Below are positions 22,634 through 39,881 of a stretch of DNA of 64,000 bases, in pieces. Location: positions 1 to 64,000 of the forward strand of contig CANXME010002658.1 in assembly GCA_948144175.1 (NCBI GenBank). The letters are read 5' to 3'. Made by a program: the position numbers and the translations under genes. Within the stretch, counting starts at the first letter, position 1. Every line of letters starts with the position of its first letter. The notes below the pieces were generated by a model that did not search any database, was not told where the DNA came from, and saw only the letters and a program-made list of their open reading frames with translations. The stretch comes from Closterium sp. NIES-65. Its lineage: Eukaryota; Streptophyta; Zygnematophyceae; Desmidiales; Closteriaceae.

Positions 22634-22850
22634 GATGAACTGGCTTAGTGGTTAGCGAAGTAGATACCGAATGGAAAGACTGCCGGTTGAAATCCCTCTA
22701 CTACCATGTTCGTGAAGGATACCCTTTTGCACAATCGCATGATATGATTGAAAATTCAGGCTTTTGTTTTCCGGAACACTGAAAATTCAGGCTTTTTGTT
22801 TTAGGAACCCTGAAAATTCAGGCTTTTTTTCACAGGGACCCTGATGCATC
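22634..22850 (+). mobile_element. tRNA-derived SINE-like sequence
   Basis: An A-box-like TGGCTTAGTGG starts at 22641 and a B-box-like GGTTGAAATCC (one mismatch) starts at 22684. The 43-base spacing matches that of tRNA genes. It is followed by three repeats of GAAAATTCAGGCTTTT at about 22750-22830. No cloverleaf forms, so it is not a tRNA gene. No target duplication was identified. Confidence 0.55.
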
Positions 22851-23179
22851 AACGTCCCTAAAAGTGAATCTGAGGGTCTGCTGTACATGATTTGCAAGTT
22901 CTGAAACCACAGCTCTGGTAGTTTTAGACAAGATTTGTAAATTGGCACTAGTGGGCCACATCAAAACGATAAGCACTTTTGAGTCTAGCTCAGGAGCGTT
23001 CTTTTTAGTATTAAATGAACAAATTTGTTTGTACGGTATCTGTGAATCTACAACAACAGATTTTTCAATTAAAACAACAGGACTACTGATCACCCATAAA
23101 TTACATTAACATCACAACAAAAAACTGAGAGCGTCTAGTCCTTGCAACTGTATTTATTTGCCACACCCATCCTCCATGA

Positions 23180-23245
23180 AATTACTGACGCTCAGAGTGC
23201 CCCTCCTCCCAGCAACGCAAACACGTCATGGTGCTGTGTGTTGCC
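23180..23245 (-). repeat. Echo of the 3' coding end of the WRKY-like gene
   Basis: The segment repeats 23295-23370 (the codons for QHHDVFALLGGG and DTVSISDFM) with about 85% similarity. It lies just downstream of the stop codon, as with the echoes of the two upstream genes. Confidence 0.8.
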
Positions 23246-23269
23246 ACTCTTAAGGGGCTTCAAAGGCCT

Positions 23270-28938
<5,669 letters not shown>

Positions 28939-30563
28939 TTTCTAGAAGTTCCCTAGAAGAGAAATTGTTGAATTCAGGCTGAGATTCTGCGCTATCTCAT
29001 TACAATGTGCCGTCTGCTATTCTTTGCCAGTGTGCAAGTTCTATTCCGAGAAGCAGCTCGCAGTGACGGTGAACGTTGGCACCAGCTGAAGAAAATGGGA
29101 GGAGGTTGTGAGAAGTGATACAAGAAAGCCAACCAACGCACTATTTGAGCATGAACCACTGATGCGACCACTGAGGACGAAGGCGGTGCACTTCAGGTAA
29201 ATTTTGTTTTGGCTGTAACGTGTGATCGAACCTGTCTCTATGTGGTGGAGATCTGGTGCTTCCGCCACTGTCGCCGCTGGCAATGAGGACGCGGGCACTC
29301 ACACCGATCCGTGAGGGGCAGGGATTAGAATTTTAGGTGGTTTCCTGATTACCATACATGTAAGCAAACTACAGTAAATCTCTACAGTTCTCGATTGCTA
29401 CCTCATATGCGATGTTCAATTGGGGCAACCGATCATCCAGGGATCCACGCCAATCTTTCGATCGGACGTCAGCGGTCAAGCAAGATCGATCGCTGGTTAG
29501 CGAGTCCGCGAAATTTCATTGTCAAACATCCGCGAAACACAATATACTTCACGCGACAAAACAGAGGGCGCAACTCCGTATACCCGGCTGTAAGGCGAAA
29601 CATTTCGGGGTTTCGACAAAAGGGAAAAAAATCGCTGTTACGCCGGACTGTACACACCCCACTGACGATCGTGATCACAAGTGGGGAGCAGATCACAGAA
29701 GTCCAATCGTCAAATGAACACTACGTTGATTAGAGAACAGTGCCAGAGGTTCGGTGAACACAAGAGATCCTACCCCGACCCTCCCGAGTGCCCGCGTCCT
29801 GAGGCACGTCCAGGAACATTCACGGGCAGTGCACAGTAAGTTAACGGCTGCAAGTAATTTTCGGGCAGGTCACGCGGCATCTCTGGCGATCACGTCCGTC
29901 ATCTCTTGCTAGTCCCAACGATCACGGGTCGCAACGCGAGGCTCACAACTGGACACCTGTGGTTGGAGTTGTGACCAATGGGAGCACGTACAGAAAACGT
30001 CGCCGTCAGGTTCAACAAAAGCCGACAAACTAGTGAACAGCTAGACGGGAGAATAATCATTGCAGTCGGCTAGTTTGCCGACGTCCAAACGAGTAAAAGA
30101 CGAACTGGCCGGCAATTTAGCCGGTAAGTTTTGGAGACCGTCAGAAATCAGCGCTACCTTGGGGATCCGCTCAGCTGCTGCCAGCAATATTATTTGTTGG
30201 ATACAGAAGCTGTGACCGCAAAAAGAATCATTCTATTCGCGAAGACGGCATCTTTACCAGCAGTCCGTCTGTTAAGCCTTTCGTTCCGCTAACGGCCGAC
30301 AATAATGGGCCAACAGAACGTCTAGCTAGACAGCTTGTACACATACGTGTGGATGCAACTGTTATACGTCTGTTGACCTGGGTGTATTGGCACCATTCGA
30401 GAACGACAAGCTGTCCTCGCTGATGTCAGGTCAAAGCTTTGCAGGGTGTTTGGCCCGGACATGACTACAAAGTCGGAGAACGATGAAAAAAACTAACTGG
30501 CTGAAAGGACGATGCATTTCACCTTGGATTTTGAGCATAGTGTGTCCAATTGTTACAGTAGAA
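28939..30563. promoter_or_regulatory. Upstream region of the WRKY-like gene, no gene seen
   Basis: The 1.6 kb between the WRKY-like start codon and the transposon target duplication has no repeats and no coding region I recognise. It presumably contains the WRKY-like promoter in its part nearest 28939. Small open frames around 29395-29733 lack any feature of a gene. Confidence 0.4.
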
Positions 30564-30724
30564 TTTGAATAAGGGAAAATATGTCACAGGTAACCATCAT
30601 GTGACCCAATAACGTCAATGGTAAAAATAAAAAGCGTACGGTAACTGTATCGAGTATCCTGACGGGCTTGGTAAGCGGGGTCACGGAATCAGTCACTAGC
30701 AACAACTAAAGAATCACGCGAATG

Positions 30725-31076
30725 TCCAGTTCGCTAACCAACTAGGCTAAAAGGGCATGTTTCCATAGTGGGTCAGCGCACCCATACCCCCACAGGACGA
30801 CACCTGTAGCCCTTAGGGAGACCACTTTGGGCCATTCCAGTGTCCACTTCCAACACTCCCCTCACTGGGAGGGCCCACCACTAGGGCACAGGAAGTTGCC
30901 AACAGCAGGAATCAAACCCCGGTCCTCCACGCTCACCGCACCATTTCTAGTTCGCTAACCAACAGGGCTAAAAGGGCATGTTTCCATAGTGGGTCAAAGC
31001 ACCCATACCCCCCCAGGACGACACCTGTAGCCCTTAGGGAGACCACTTTGGGCCATTCCAGTGTCCACTTCCAACA
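30725..31076 (-). mobile_element. tRNA-derived SINE inserted in the left terminal repeat
   Basis: The 352-bp insert is flanked by GCGAATG (30718-30724 and 31077-31083). The matching place in the right arm (51836-51842) has a single copy and no insert. On the minus strand there is an A-box-like TAGCCCTGTTGG (30970-30959) and a B-box-like GGTTTGATTCC (30918-30908). The body is a partial dimer: about 130 bp (AAAGGGCATGTTTCCATAGT to GTGTCCACTTCCAAC) occurs on both sides of the B-box segment. Confidence 0.85.
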
Positions 31077-31090
31077 GCGAATGGTAACAC

Positions 31091-31393
31091 ATGAAACCCC
31101 CTCCAGAAATTCCTGAAACCAGGCCGATTTCCCGCTCGCGCCAACTCGTGCGGAGAGGTTTGATGCACGCTTGTACCGTCGAGCCTCCAGCCCACCGTAA
31201 TCACACCACGACCCGACGTGCTGTACACCCCCCTGCCCGCTACGGTTCCAACCAAGTACAGAACCTTGACCCCATCGCAGCTCTCCAACTTACTTCCCGC
31301 CATCAGCTATTCCTCACGCTATTACTAGTAGCTATAGCTTTCGCCAGCTGGCTTCCCGTTCACGCATCCAAGGCGTTCGTTAGCAGCACCTGA
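31091..31393 (+). CDS. 100-residue open frame in the left terminal repeat
   Basis: The ATG-to-stop frame encodes MKPPPEIPETRPIS to SKAFVSST with a hydrophobic stretch (LFLTLLLVAIAFASWL). The same frame, with only a couple of replacements, is in the right arm (51526-51828). Sequence conservation between arms is expected for a terminal repeat in any case, so coding is not shown. No family recognised. Confidence 0.3.
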   Translation: MKPPPEIPETRPISRSRQLVRRGLMHACTVEPPAHRNHTTTRRAVHPPARYGSNQVQNLDPIAALQLTSRHQLFLTLLLVAIAFASWLPVHASKAFVSST

Positions 31394-31742
31394 CGTCTAT
31401 CAACGGTGCGTGCCTTAGCCCTAAATCCTTTCCCCATCCATTCACGTTTAGTCCATTGTTACTTGAAAATTACTACTAACATGAATGAATAAAGTCGATC
31501 AGACCGCTGTCGCGATGCGCCCACAAACCGGCGCGCCGAACAGCACATCGCCCGATGCATCAGGCCCGATCGTCGCGATATGCATCACGACGATCAGGAG
31601 CAGCCGCCGCTGCGATGCGCATTGCGTCCTGCTTTTGGCCGCTCCGCGCATCGCGCCGACCAGGCCGCCGCCGTCGCAATGCGCAATGCGGCCACCCTGC
31701 CGGGCGCATTGCGACGATCCGCCACCGTGATCCGCTAACCCG

Positions 31743-32457
31743 CCGCTCTCATTCCCTCTCACCCACTCTCTTACGCTCTCATTCCCTCTCACCCACTCTC
31801 TTACGCTCTCATTCCCTCTCACCCACTCTCATACCCTCTCATTCCCTCTCACCCACTCTCATACGCTCTCATTCCCACTCACCCACTCTCATATGCTCTC
31901 ATTCCCTCTCACCCACTCTCTTACGCTCTCATTCCCTCTCACCCACTCTCATACCCTCTCATTCCCTCTCACCCACTCTCATACGCTCTCATTCCCTCTC
32001 ACCCACTCTCATATGCTCTCATTCCCTCTCACCCATTCTCATACGCTCTCACTCCCTCTCACCCACTCTCATACCCTCTCATTCCCTCTCACCCACTCTC
32101 ATACGCTCTCATTCCCTCTCACCCACTCTCATACGCTTATTCCCTCTCACCCACTCTCATACACTCTCATCCACTCTCATCCACTCTCATACGCTCTCAA
32201 CCCCTCCCATCCACTCTCATCCCCTCTCATCCCCTCTCATACACTCTCATTCCCACTCATCCCCTCTCGTCCTATCTCACACACTATCATTCCCTCTCAT
32301 TCACTCTCATCTACTATCATACACTCATATTCACTCTCATCCACTCATCCCCTCTCATCCCCTCTCATCCACTCTCATCCCCTCTCATCCACTCTCGTTC
32401 CCCCTCACACACTCTCATTCCCTCTCATACACTCTCGTACCCTCTCCTCCACACACA
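31743..32457. repeat. 10-bp satellite, left array, first part
   Basis: The array consists of decamers CTCTCATNCC/CTCTCACCCA with some 9-11 bp variants. It begins right after the left terminal repeat and is broken at 32458 by a copia element. Serine/histidine/leucine-rich open frames across it are repeat artefacts. Confidence 0.92.
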
Positions 32458-32588
32458 TGTCAGAGTATTATAGCTGATGCATGTTTGTAGGCTATAGTGG
32501 GGTAGCACATATGGGGTACAGGGTTTCTAGGGTTGTATTTGTACCCAATCTTTCCTTAGTCATTTCATTCCTGTTCATTCTTTTCACA
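32458..32588 (+). repeat. Copia 5' long terminal repeat
   Basis: It begins TGTCAGAG and ends TTTTCACA. It is 131 bp, short for a copia terminal repeat. It matches 39751-39881 except for one T/A difference near the end. Confidence 0.93.
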
Positions 32589-32606
32589 TGGTATAGAGCG
32601 GGTCCC
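32589..32606 (+). other. Copia primer-binding site
   Basis: TGGTATAGAGCG directly follows the 5' terminal repeat. It resembles the initiator tRNA-Met complement TGGTATCAGAGC used by most plant copia elements, with one base missing. Confidence 0.75.
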
Positions 32607-32639
32607 TCCTAAGGACCGTTTTTTTTAAGGGCCCACCCA

Positions 32640-33535
32640 CGATTTTTTTTTCTGCCCGGAGCGCGCCCTATTCTCCCCGAGGCGCGCTCCCCCTAGTGCT
32701 TGTCGCGCTGCCCTTGTGGCGCCCCGAGAGTCGCGCGCGTGACTCCTTTTTTTTTTTTCGCGCGCGCGGCCCGGGCCCCACGTAGCGCTGGCCTTACGAC
32801 CGCGCCGCGCCGCCCTCTCGGCTCTGCCGCGCCGCGCCGCCCTCACGCCGGCCGCGCGGCCTCTTCGTCGCTGCAGCGGGCCCCGTCACCTGACGGCCCC
32901 GCCGTCCTACTCCCGGCCCCGCCGCTGCACCTTGTCGGCCCCGCCGCTGCACCCTAAAGGCCCCGCCGTCCCCTGTCACGGCCCTGCCGTCCCCTGTCAC
33001 GGCCCCGCCGCTGCACCCTGACGGCCCCGCCACTGCACCAGTCGGCCCCGCCGCTGCACCCTGACGGCCCCGCCGTCCCCTGTCCCGGCCCCGCCGCTGC
33101 ACCCTGACGGCCCCGCCGCTGCACCCTGACGGCCCCGCCGCTGCACCCTGACGGCCCCGCCGTCCCCTGTCCCGGCCCCGCCGCTGCACCCTGCCGGCCC
33201 CGCCGCTGCACCCTGACGGCCCCGCCGTCCCCTGTCACGGCCCCGCCGCTGCACCTTGCCGGCCCCGCCGCTGCACCCTGACGGCCCCGCCGTCCCCTGT
33301 CCCGGCCCCGTTCTGCACCCGAGCCGCCCTGCCGCCGAGCCGCCCGGGAGCCGAGCCGCCCTGCACCCGAGCCGCCCTGCCGCCGAGCAGCCCGGGAGCC
33401 GAGCCGCCCTGCACCCGAGCCGCCCTGCCGCCGAGCCGCCCGGGCGCCGAGCCGCCCTGCACCCGAGCCGCCCTGCCGCCGAGCCGCCCGGGAGCCGAGC
33501 CGCCCAGCAGCTGAGTCGCTGAGTCGCCGAGCCGC
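32640..33535 (+). repeat. GC-rich tandem repeats in the copia leader
   Basis: Between the primer-binding site and gag, an array of CGGCCCCGCCGCTGCACCCT-type units (about 32870-33310) is followed by GAGCCGCCCTGCCGCCGAGC units of about 48 bp (33315-33510). The leader is strongly structured and has no coding continuity with gag. Confidence 0.85.
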
Positions 33536-33635
33536 CCTTCTGCAGAGTTTCCCGGCCTGCCCTGCCTGGTGAGCACAGTCGCACTGTCACTGCGTGCTCT
33601 TCCCCTACTGCTTGCACTGCTTCGCTGTCGTCGTC

Positions 33636-36600
33636 ATGGCTACCCCTAGTGTCCTAGCTTTTGACGCTGAGGGTCGCGCCATTGATTTTGAGGTCTGGTT
33701 AGACGACCTGCAGCTGTTCTTACAGTGCGACAGGGCTGACAGCCTTTCTCTCTTTGACCTCACCTCTGGCGCCTCTCCTGCTCCTGCTGCTGATGCTGAT
33801 CCCACTGTCCGCTCTCAGTGGGCCACCCGCGATGCTGCTGCACGTCTTGCTGTGCGTCGCCACCTCCCTACCTCTGAGCGTGCGCACTTTAGTCAGTACA
33901 AGAGTGCTCAGACCTTGTACGACGCTGTAGTTGCGCGCTACTCCTCCCCTGCCACTGCTGCACTGAGCCGTCTCATGCTTCCCTACCTCTTTCCTGACCT
34001 CTCTGCCTTTCCCACTGTCGCTGACCTCATTACGCACCTCCGCACTAGCGACACTCGCTACCGCGCCGCCCTTCCTGCTGAGTTCTGCGCTAAGAACCCA
34101 CCCCCCATGTACATCGCTCTCTACTACGTAGTTGCGCGCCTCCCTGACTCCCTTCGCGTCGTCAGGGACCACTTTCTCGCAGTCTGTCCCACCACCCTCA
34201 CCGTCGACCTCCTCGAGAAGGCCCTCCTCGCAGCGGAGAAGAGCATAGTCGCTGTAGGTGCTTCTCGTGGTGACCCTCGCACCCCCATCTTTGAGGGGTG
34301 CTCTCCTTCCCCCTTGCTGCCTTCTGTTGCCTCTGCTGCTGCTGCCGACCTGCTTGGTCTTGAGTCGGTCGGCGCGGCGTCTACCCCTAGTGGGAGACGT
34401 CGCTCCAGCAAGGGCAAGGGGGGCAAGGGCGCGGGTGGAGCTGGAGGAAGCGGTGGCGGTGGCGGCGGTGGCGGCGGAGGGAGTGGGGGTGGCGGCGGGA
34501 CTAGTGGCGGGGGTGGTGGTGGTGGTGGCAGCAGCGGCGGAGACGGTGGTGGTGGTGCCAGCGGTGGTGGTGGAGGCAGCGGCGGAGGTGGAGGCGGCGG
34601 AGGTGGAGGCGGTGGAGGCGGCAGCGGAGGAGGCGGTGGTGGTGGAGGAGGTGGAGCTGGTCGAGGTGGTACCCAGCAGCGTAGCGGCGGTGGTGGTGGC
34701 CAGCGCTCGCACCGGCAGCAGCAGCAGCGCTCGCGGGACATCCCTTCGCCTCAGCAGCTTCGTGAGTGGTACGCTGGGCGTCAGAGGGGTGGGGGTACTG
34801 GTCCCTGCACCTACGTTCTTCGTTCCGGCGACCGCGCGGGTGAGCAGTGTGGGGGTGCCCACGCCACCCAGCGCTGCTTTGGCCGCCTGACGGACGCTTG
34901 GCGTCAGCAGTTCCCTGGGGCTAGTGAGATCCCTCGCTGGGATGAGCTTCTCAGGGCTGGTGTAGCGATCTTTGATCTTGATTTTGATGCTATCCTTACT
35001 GCTATGTATGTTGTGGATTATAGTGAGGAGAATGAGGGTTACCGGTGTTTTCAGCCCGACCCGGGCATTGGTACTGCTGCGCTAGGTGCTTGTGAGGCTG
35101 CTGCTCTAGGTGCCAGTGCGTCTGCGCTCTCAGGTACTGGTGAGACTGCGCTCTCAGGTACTGCGTCGTCCTCGTCCTCCCTCACTTTCACACTTGACTC
35201 CGGAGCTTCTCGCTCCTTCTTTCGAGACCGTACTACCCTTTCGCCGCTCGCCAGGCCGGTTGCGGTCTCCCTTGCTGACCCCTCTGGGGGTCCTGTCCTG
35301 TCTCACTTCTCCACTGTCCTCCCGTGTCCGGCTGCCCCTTCGGGCACCCTGTCGGGTCTGTACCTTCCCTCGTTCTCTACGAACTTGGTGAGTGGAGCGG
35401 ACCTGCAGGATGGGGGTGTTCACCAGTTCACTCCTGCGCGTCAGAGGGTGACCCACTGCACGGAGGCTCGCACAGGCCGACACCTGGCCACGTTCTCACG
35501 TCGGCCGGGGTCGAGTCTCTACACCCTGACCGTTGAGTCTCCTCCTGTCCCTGCGTCTGGTCAGGTGGCTGCGTCGGGTCAGGTACTTGCTGCTGCGTCC
35601 CGGTCAGGTCCTGAGTCTGCCCCCTGTTCTTGTCGCCTCCTGTCTCACGAGACTCTCCTGTGGCACCACCGTCTTGGCCACCCCTCCTTGCCCCGTCTTC
35701 GGAGCATGGCTTCCCGTGTCCTTGTCTCTGGTCTTCCCCAGTCTCTCCCTCCTCTCCCCTCCGGGCCAGGACCTTCCTGTGTCCCCTGTGTCGAGGGTCG
35801 CCTCCGGGCTACTCCTCACTCCTCCCACTTCCCCCCGACAGAGGCTCCACTGCAGACGCTTCACATGGATGTATGGGGCCCAGCCCCCGTCCGTGGGCAG
35901 GGTTACGAGCGCTACTTCCTGTTGGTGGTTAACGACTACTCGCGTTACACCACAGTCCTCCCCTTGCGCAGCAAGGGTGCGGTCACTGAGGTGCTGATCG
36001 ACTGGATCCGCGAGGCTCGTCTCCAGCTCAGGAAGAGCTTCGGCTCGGACTTTCCTGTTCTGCGTCTGCACTCGGACAGAGGCGGAGAGTTCTCTTCTCG
36101 CCTTCTGTGAGACTACTGTCGTGCACGGGGGATTCGCCAGACCTTCACGCTTCCGGACTCACCACAGCAAAATGGGATTGCTGAGCGCCGCATTGGCATG
36201 GTCATGGATGTCGCTCGTACGTCCATGATGCATGCGGCTGCCCCCCATTTTCTGTGGCCGTTTGCGGTGAGGTACGCGGCGCATCGGCTCAACCTTCACC
36301 CCCGGGTCTCTCGGCCTGCGATGTCCCCAGCCTTGCTGTGGACGGGGAAGGTTGGCGATGCGTCTGTGTTCCGTGTCTGGGGATCTCGGGCGTTTGTCCG
36401 CGACTTGTCTGCGGACAAGCTGTCCCCTCGTGCTGCTCCCTGTGTCTTCCTTGGCTTCCCCACTGACGCCCCAGGGTGGCAGTTTTACCACCCCTCCTCT
36501 CGTCGTGTTCTGTCCTCCCAGGACGTCACGTTCGACGAGTCCGTCCCCTTCTACCGTCTCTTCCCCTACCGCACTCCTTCCCTCCCCCCTCCCCCGGACT

Positions 36601-39539
36601 TCCTTGTGCCGGTTCCCCCCCCGGTAGACCCCCTCCCCCCTCAGGTTCCTGCCCCCTCAGGTGTGTCCCAGGTAGACGCCGTTGACCCGGTCGAGGTTAC
36701 TGGTGACTCTGGTGCTGCTGCGGGTGCTGAGCCTGGAGGTGCTGACTCTGGGGGTGCTGTGCGCGGGGGTGCTGAGCCTGGGGGTGCTACTGCTGGGGGT
36801 GCTGGGCCTGAGGGTGCTACTGCGGAGGGTGCGGAGCCTGGGGGTGCTGAGCCTGGGGGTGCTGTGCCTGGAGGTGCTGGGTCTGGGGGTGCTGGGTCGG
36901 GAGCTGCTGAGCCTGGGGGTGCTGAGCTGAGAGCTGCTGAGCCTGGGGGTGCTGCGTCTGGAGCTGCTGAGCCTGGGGTTTCTCCTGCTGCTGCGTCTCG
37001 CCGGGAGCCCCTCTCTCCACAGGAGCTGCGCGAGTGGTTCGCTCGCCGCTGGAGGCGTGCTCCTGAGTCTGGAGGTGCTGCTGGAGCTGGAGCTGGAGCT
37101 TCTTCGACCGTCGAGGGTGCGGGTGCTGCCGGTCCCGGAGCTGCTGGACCTGCGGGTCCTCCTGGAGCTGGAGCTGCTGAGGGCGTTGGTGCTGAGCCTA
37201 CTGCTGTTGGTCCTGCCGCTGGAGGTGTGGGTGGCGCTGGTGCTGTCGCTGAGGGTGGTGGTGCTGTCCCTGCTGAGTCTGGAGGTGCCGCGCGGCCTCG
37301 GCCGTACTTCGTTCCGCTCCTGCAGCAGGTTCTTGGTCTTTCTCCTCTAGTAGAGGGTCCACCGCCTGTCCAGTCGCAGTCCCTGCTGGAGCCTTCCTCT
37401 CCACTGCCTGCTCCCTCTCCTTACACTGGTCCTAGTGGAGGTCTTGCTGAGCGTCGTGAGCCTGCGTCTCGTCCCGCGTCGCCTGTTCGTGCTGCTCGCG
37501 CTAGTGGTCGCAGTTCGCGTCAGCGTCCTCCTCCTGTCCCTGGCACGCACCGGATGTCTTTGCGTCCGTCCACTGCTCCTCTTCGTGCCCCTTTGCCTTC
37601 TCCTCCTGAGTCCTCTCTTCCTGCGCTTGCCGACCCTGAGTCGGACTCTCTTCGTGCTGCCAGTCCTACTGTCACGCGTCTGCTTGCTACTGTCGTCACT
37701 GACCCCTCTTTTGAGTCCACTGCTGCGTCTGCTCTAGTCGCTGAGCTCGTCGACTTTGCTGCTCGCTGTCGTCTCGACTACGCTGCTAGTCTTGTTGCTG
37801 AGTCTGCGTCTGTCTGTCCTCCGTCCGTCGGGGGTGAGTGTGCTCTTGGCACGGACGTCCTAGAGGACAGGCAGGAGGAGTTACAGTGTCTAGCGGCTGC
37901 TTCACCTCATCTCGCGTCTGTACTGCTTGCCCCTGAGGGAGACCCGGATGCACTAGACATCCCGACTCCGCGTTCTTACGCGGAGGCCGTAGAGGGTCCC
38001 TACTCCTCTCAGTGGCAGGCAGCTATGGATGCAGAGATGGCTTCCTGGAAGTCCACAGGCACCTACGTTGACGCGGTTCCCCCTCCTGGGGCGAACATGG
38101 TCAGTGGCATGTGGATCTTCAGGGTGAAGCGGCCGCCGGGCTCTCCACCTGTCTTCAAGGCACGGTACGTTGCTCGTGGCTTCAGTCAGCGGTAGGGAGT
38201 TGACTACTTTCAGACCTTCTCTCCCACCCCGAAGATGAAAACTCTTCGGGTGCTGCTGCACATAGCCGCTCAGCGCGACTACGAGCTTCACTCTCTCGAC
38301 TTCAGCACTGCGTTCTTGCAGGGTAGCCTGCACGAGGAGATCTGGCTTCGCCGTCCACCTGGCTTCACTGGGACTTTCCCTCCTGGCACCCAGTGGAGCC
38401 TCCGACGGCCAGTCTACGGTCTCCGCCAGGCACCGCGTGAGTGGCACGACACACTGAGGACTACGCTTGCGGCTCTTGGGTTTGCTCCTTCTACTGCTGA
38501 CCCGTCGCTGTTTCTTCGCACCGACACTTCCCTGCCGCCGTTTTACATCCTCGTGTACGTCGACGACTTGGTCTTTGCCACAGCGGACACTGCTGGACTC
38601 GCCTACGTGAAGTCCGAGCTGCTGAAGAGACACACGTGCACAGACCTGGGTGAACTGCGCAGCTACCTTGGCTTGCAGATCACTCGGGACAGAGCACGCC
38701 GCACCATTACCTTGACTCAGTCACACATGGTGCAGCAGGTCCTTCAGCGCTTCGGCTTCATGTACTCCTTGCCTCAGGCCACTCCTCTGCCTACTCGCCA
38801 CTCACTCTCAGCTCTGCCTTCGGATGAGTCCGTAGAGTCGAGTGGTCCGTATCCAGAGCTTGTTGGCTGCCTCATGTACCTGATGACCTGCACACGACCT
38901 GACCTTGCATACCCTCTGAGCATTCTTGCACGCTATGTTGCTCCTGGGAGACACAGACCGGAGCACATGGCTGCAGCGAAGAGGGTATTGCGCTACCTGT
39001 GCAGTACGTCGGGCATGGGGCTAGTGCTTGGAGGGCGGAGTCCAGTGGTCCTTACCGGCCACGCGGACGCTTCTTGGGCTGACGACCAGGCTACGCAGCG
39101 GTCGTCACAGGGTTACACCTTCAGCCTTGGTTCCGGCTCTGTCTCGTGGCGGTCTACTCGCTCGTCTTCGGTTCTCGGCTCCAGTTGTGAGGCTGAGATC
39201 TACGCCGGAGCCATGGCTGCAGAGGAGCTTTGCTGGCTCACCTACCTGCTGACTGACCTTGGAGAGCCGCCTCGTTCTCCTCCAGTGCTGTACGTAGACA
39301 ACAAGGCCATGCTGGCCTTGTGTCGAGAGCAGCGCTTGGAGTACAGAACGAAGCACATTGCTCTCCGCTACTTCCTTGCTCGTGAGCTGCAGCAGCGTGG
39401 TCAGTTGCGACTTGCGTACGTGGCCTCTGAGGCCAACACTGCTGATGTGTTCACCAAGGCACTCGCGCCTTGTGACCATCAGCGCTTTTGCACCCAGCTG
39501 GGTCTTGTACCTGTCTTGCCTCACTTGCTCTCCTCTTGA
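33636..39539 (+). pseudogene. Copia gag-pol polyprotein with two in-frame stops
   Basis: One reading frame runs through the gag domain (MATPSVLAFDAEGRAIDFEV), a Gly-rich linker (about 34430-34700), a Cys/His knuckle-like segment (about 34800-34880), protease (LDSGAS), the pre-integrase LWHHRLGHPS, integrase (MDVWGP, HSDRGGEF), reverse transcriptase (YVDDLVFAT) and RNase H (GHADASW, SCEAEIYA). It is broken by TGA at 36108-36110 in integrase and TAG at 38193-38195 in reverse transcriptase, with no frameshifts. The ATG at 33636 is preferred over the upstream frame because the conserved gag start follows it. Gly- and Ala-rich spacers make it longer than typical copia. Confidence 0.92.
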
Positions 39540-39750
39540 CTTCACTTGTACTGTTACATATATATATACCTGCTCTTGCTTGTCTAGTTTTATATATATG
39601 TCTGTACTCCTGCATGTGAACTGGCCTCTGGCCCTGCTCTTGTGCTCGGACTGTGTGGTGACTTTGTGATCCACCCTGAGCTTGCTTTGCTTTGCTTTGC
39701 TTGACTGGTCTTGTGACCCCTTGTTCTCCCCCACTTAGCCTATGGGGGTG

Positions 39751-39881
39751 TGTCAGAGTATTATAGCTGATGCATGTTTGTAGGCTATAGTGGGGTAGCA
39801 CATATGGGGTACAGGGTTTCTAGGGTTGTATTTGTACCCAATCTTTCCTTAGTCATTTCATTCCTGTTCATTCTATTCACA
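39751..39881 (+). repeat. Copia 3' long terminal repeat
   Basis: This is the 131-bp partner of 32458-32588, preceded by the polypurine tract and followed by the target duplication ACACA. Confidence 0.93.

Larger units (their letters stand above)
30573..31742 (+). repeat. Left terminal inverted repeat of the Mutator-like element
   Basis: This is the inverted counterpart of 51111-51987. It is interrupted by a SINE at 30725-31076; without it the arm is about 811 bp. The inner 240 bp are rich in GCGATGCGC-type motifs and end at CTAACCCGCCG. Confidence 0.92.
32458..39881 (+). mobile_element. Full-length Ty1/copia retrotransposon
   Basis: The element has two 131-bp long terminal repeats, a primer-binding site, one gag-pol frame and a polypurine tract (TATGGGGGTG at 39741-39750). 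It is flanked by the 5-bp duplication ACACA (32453-32457 and 39882-39886), inside the decamer satellite. The repeats differ at one position by eye, so the insertion is young. Confidence 0.95.

Noticed and set aside
22641-22700. A functional tRNA gene
   Set aside because: Box-like motifs are spaced correctly but no acceptor stem or anticodon arm can be formed.
29395-29733. 112-residue frame upstream of the WRKY-like gene
   Set aside because: No recognisable family, no splice or start support; overlapping frame of similar size.
30905-30975. A functional tRNA gene in the left terminal repeat
   Set aside because: Only box-like sequences are present; no acceptor or anticodon stem forms and the box spacing is long.
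31555-32490. Long His/Ser/Leu frames in the decamer satellite, also at 39774-40651 and 47198-51024
   Set aside because: A 10-bp period lacking stop triplets gives long frames by chance; they are present in more than one frame.
33720-34862. 380-residue minus-strand frame opposite copia gag
   Set aside because: It is the shadow of the Gly-rich gag region; the plus strand carries the recognisable gag-pol.
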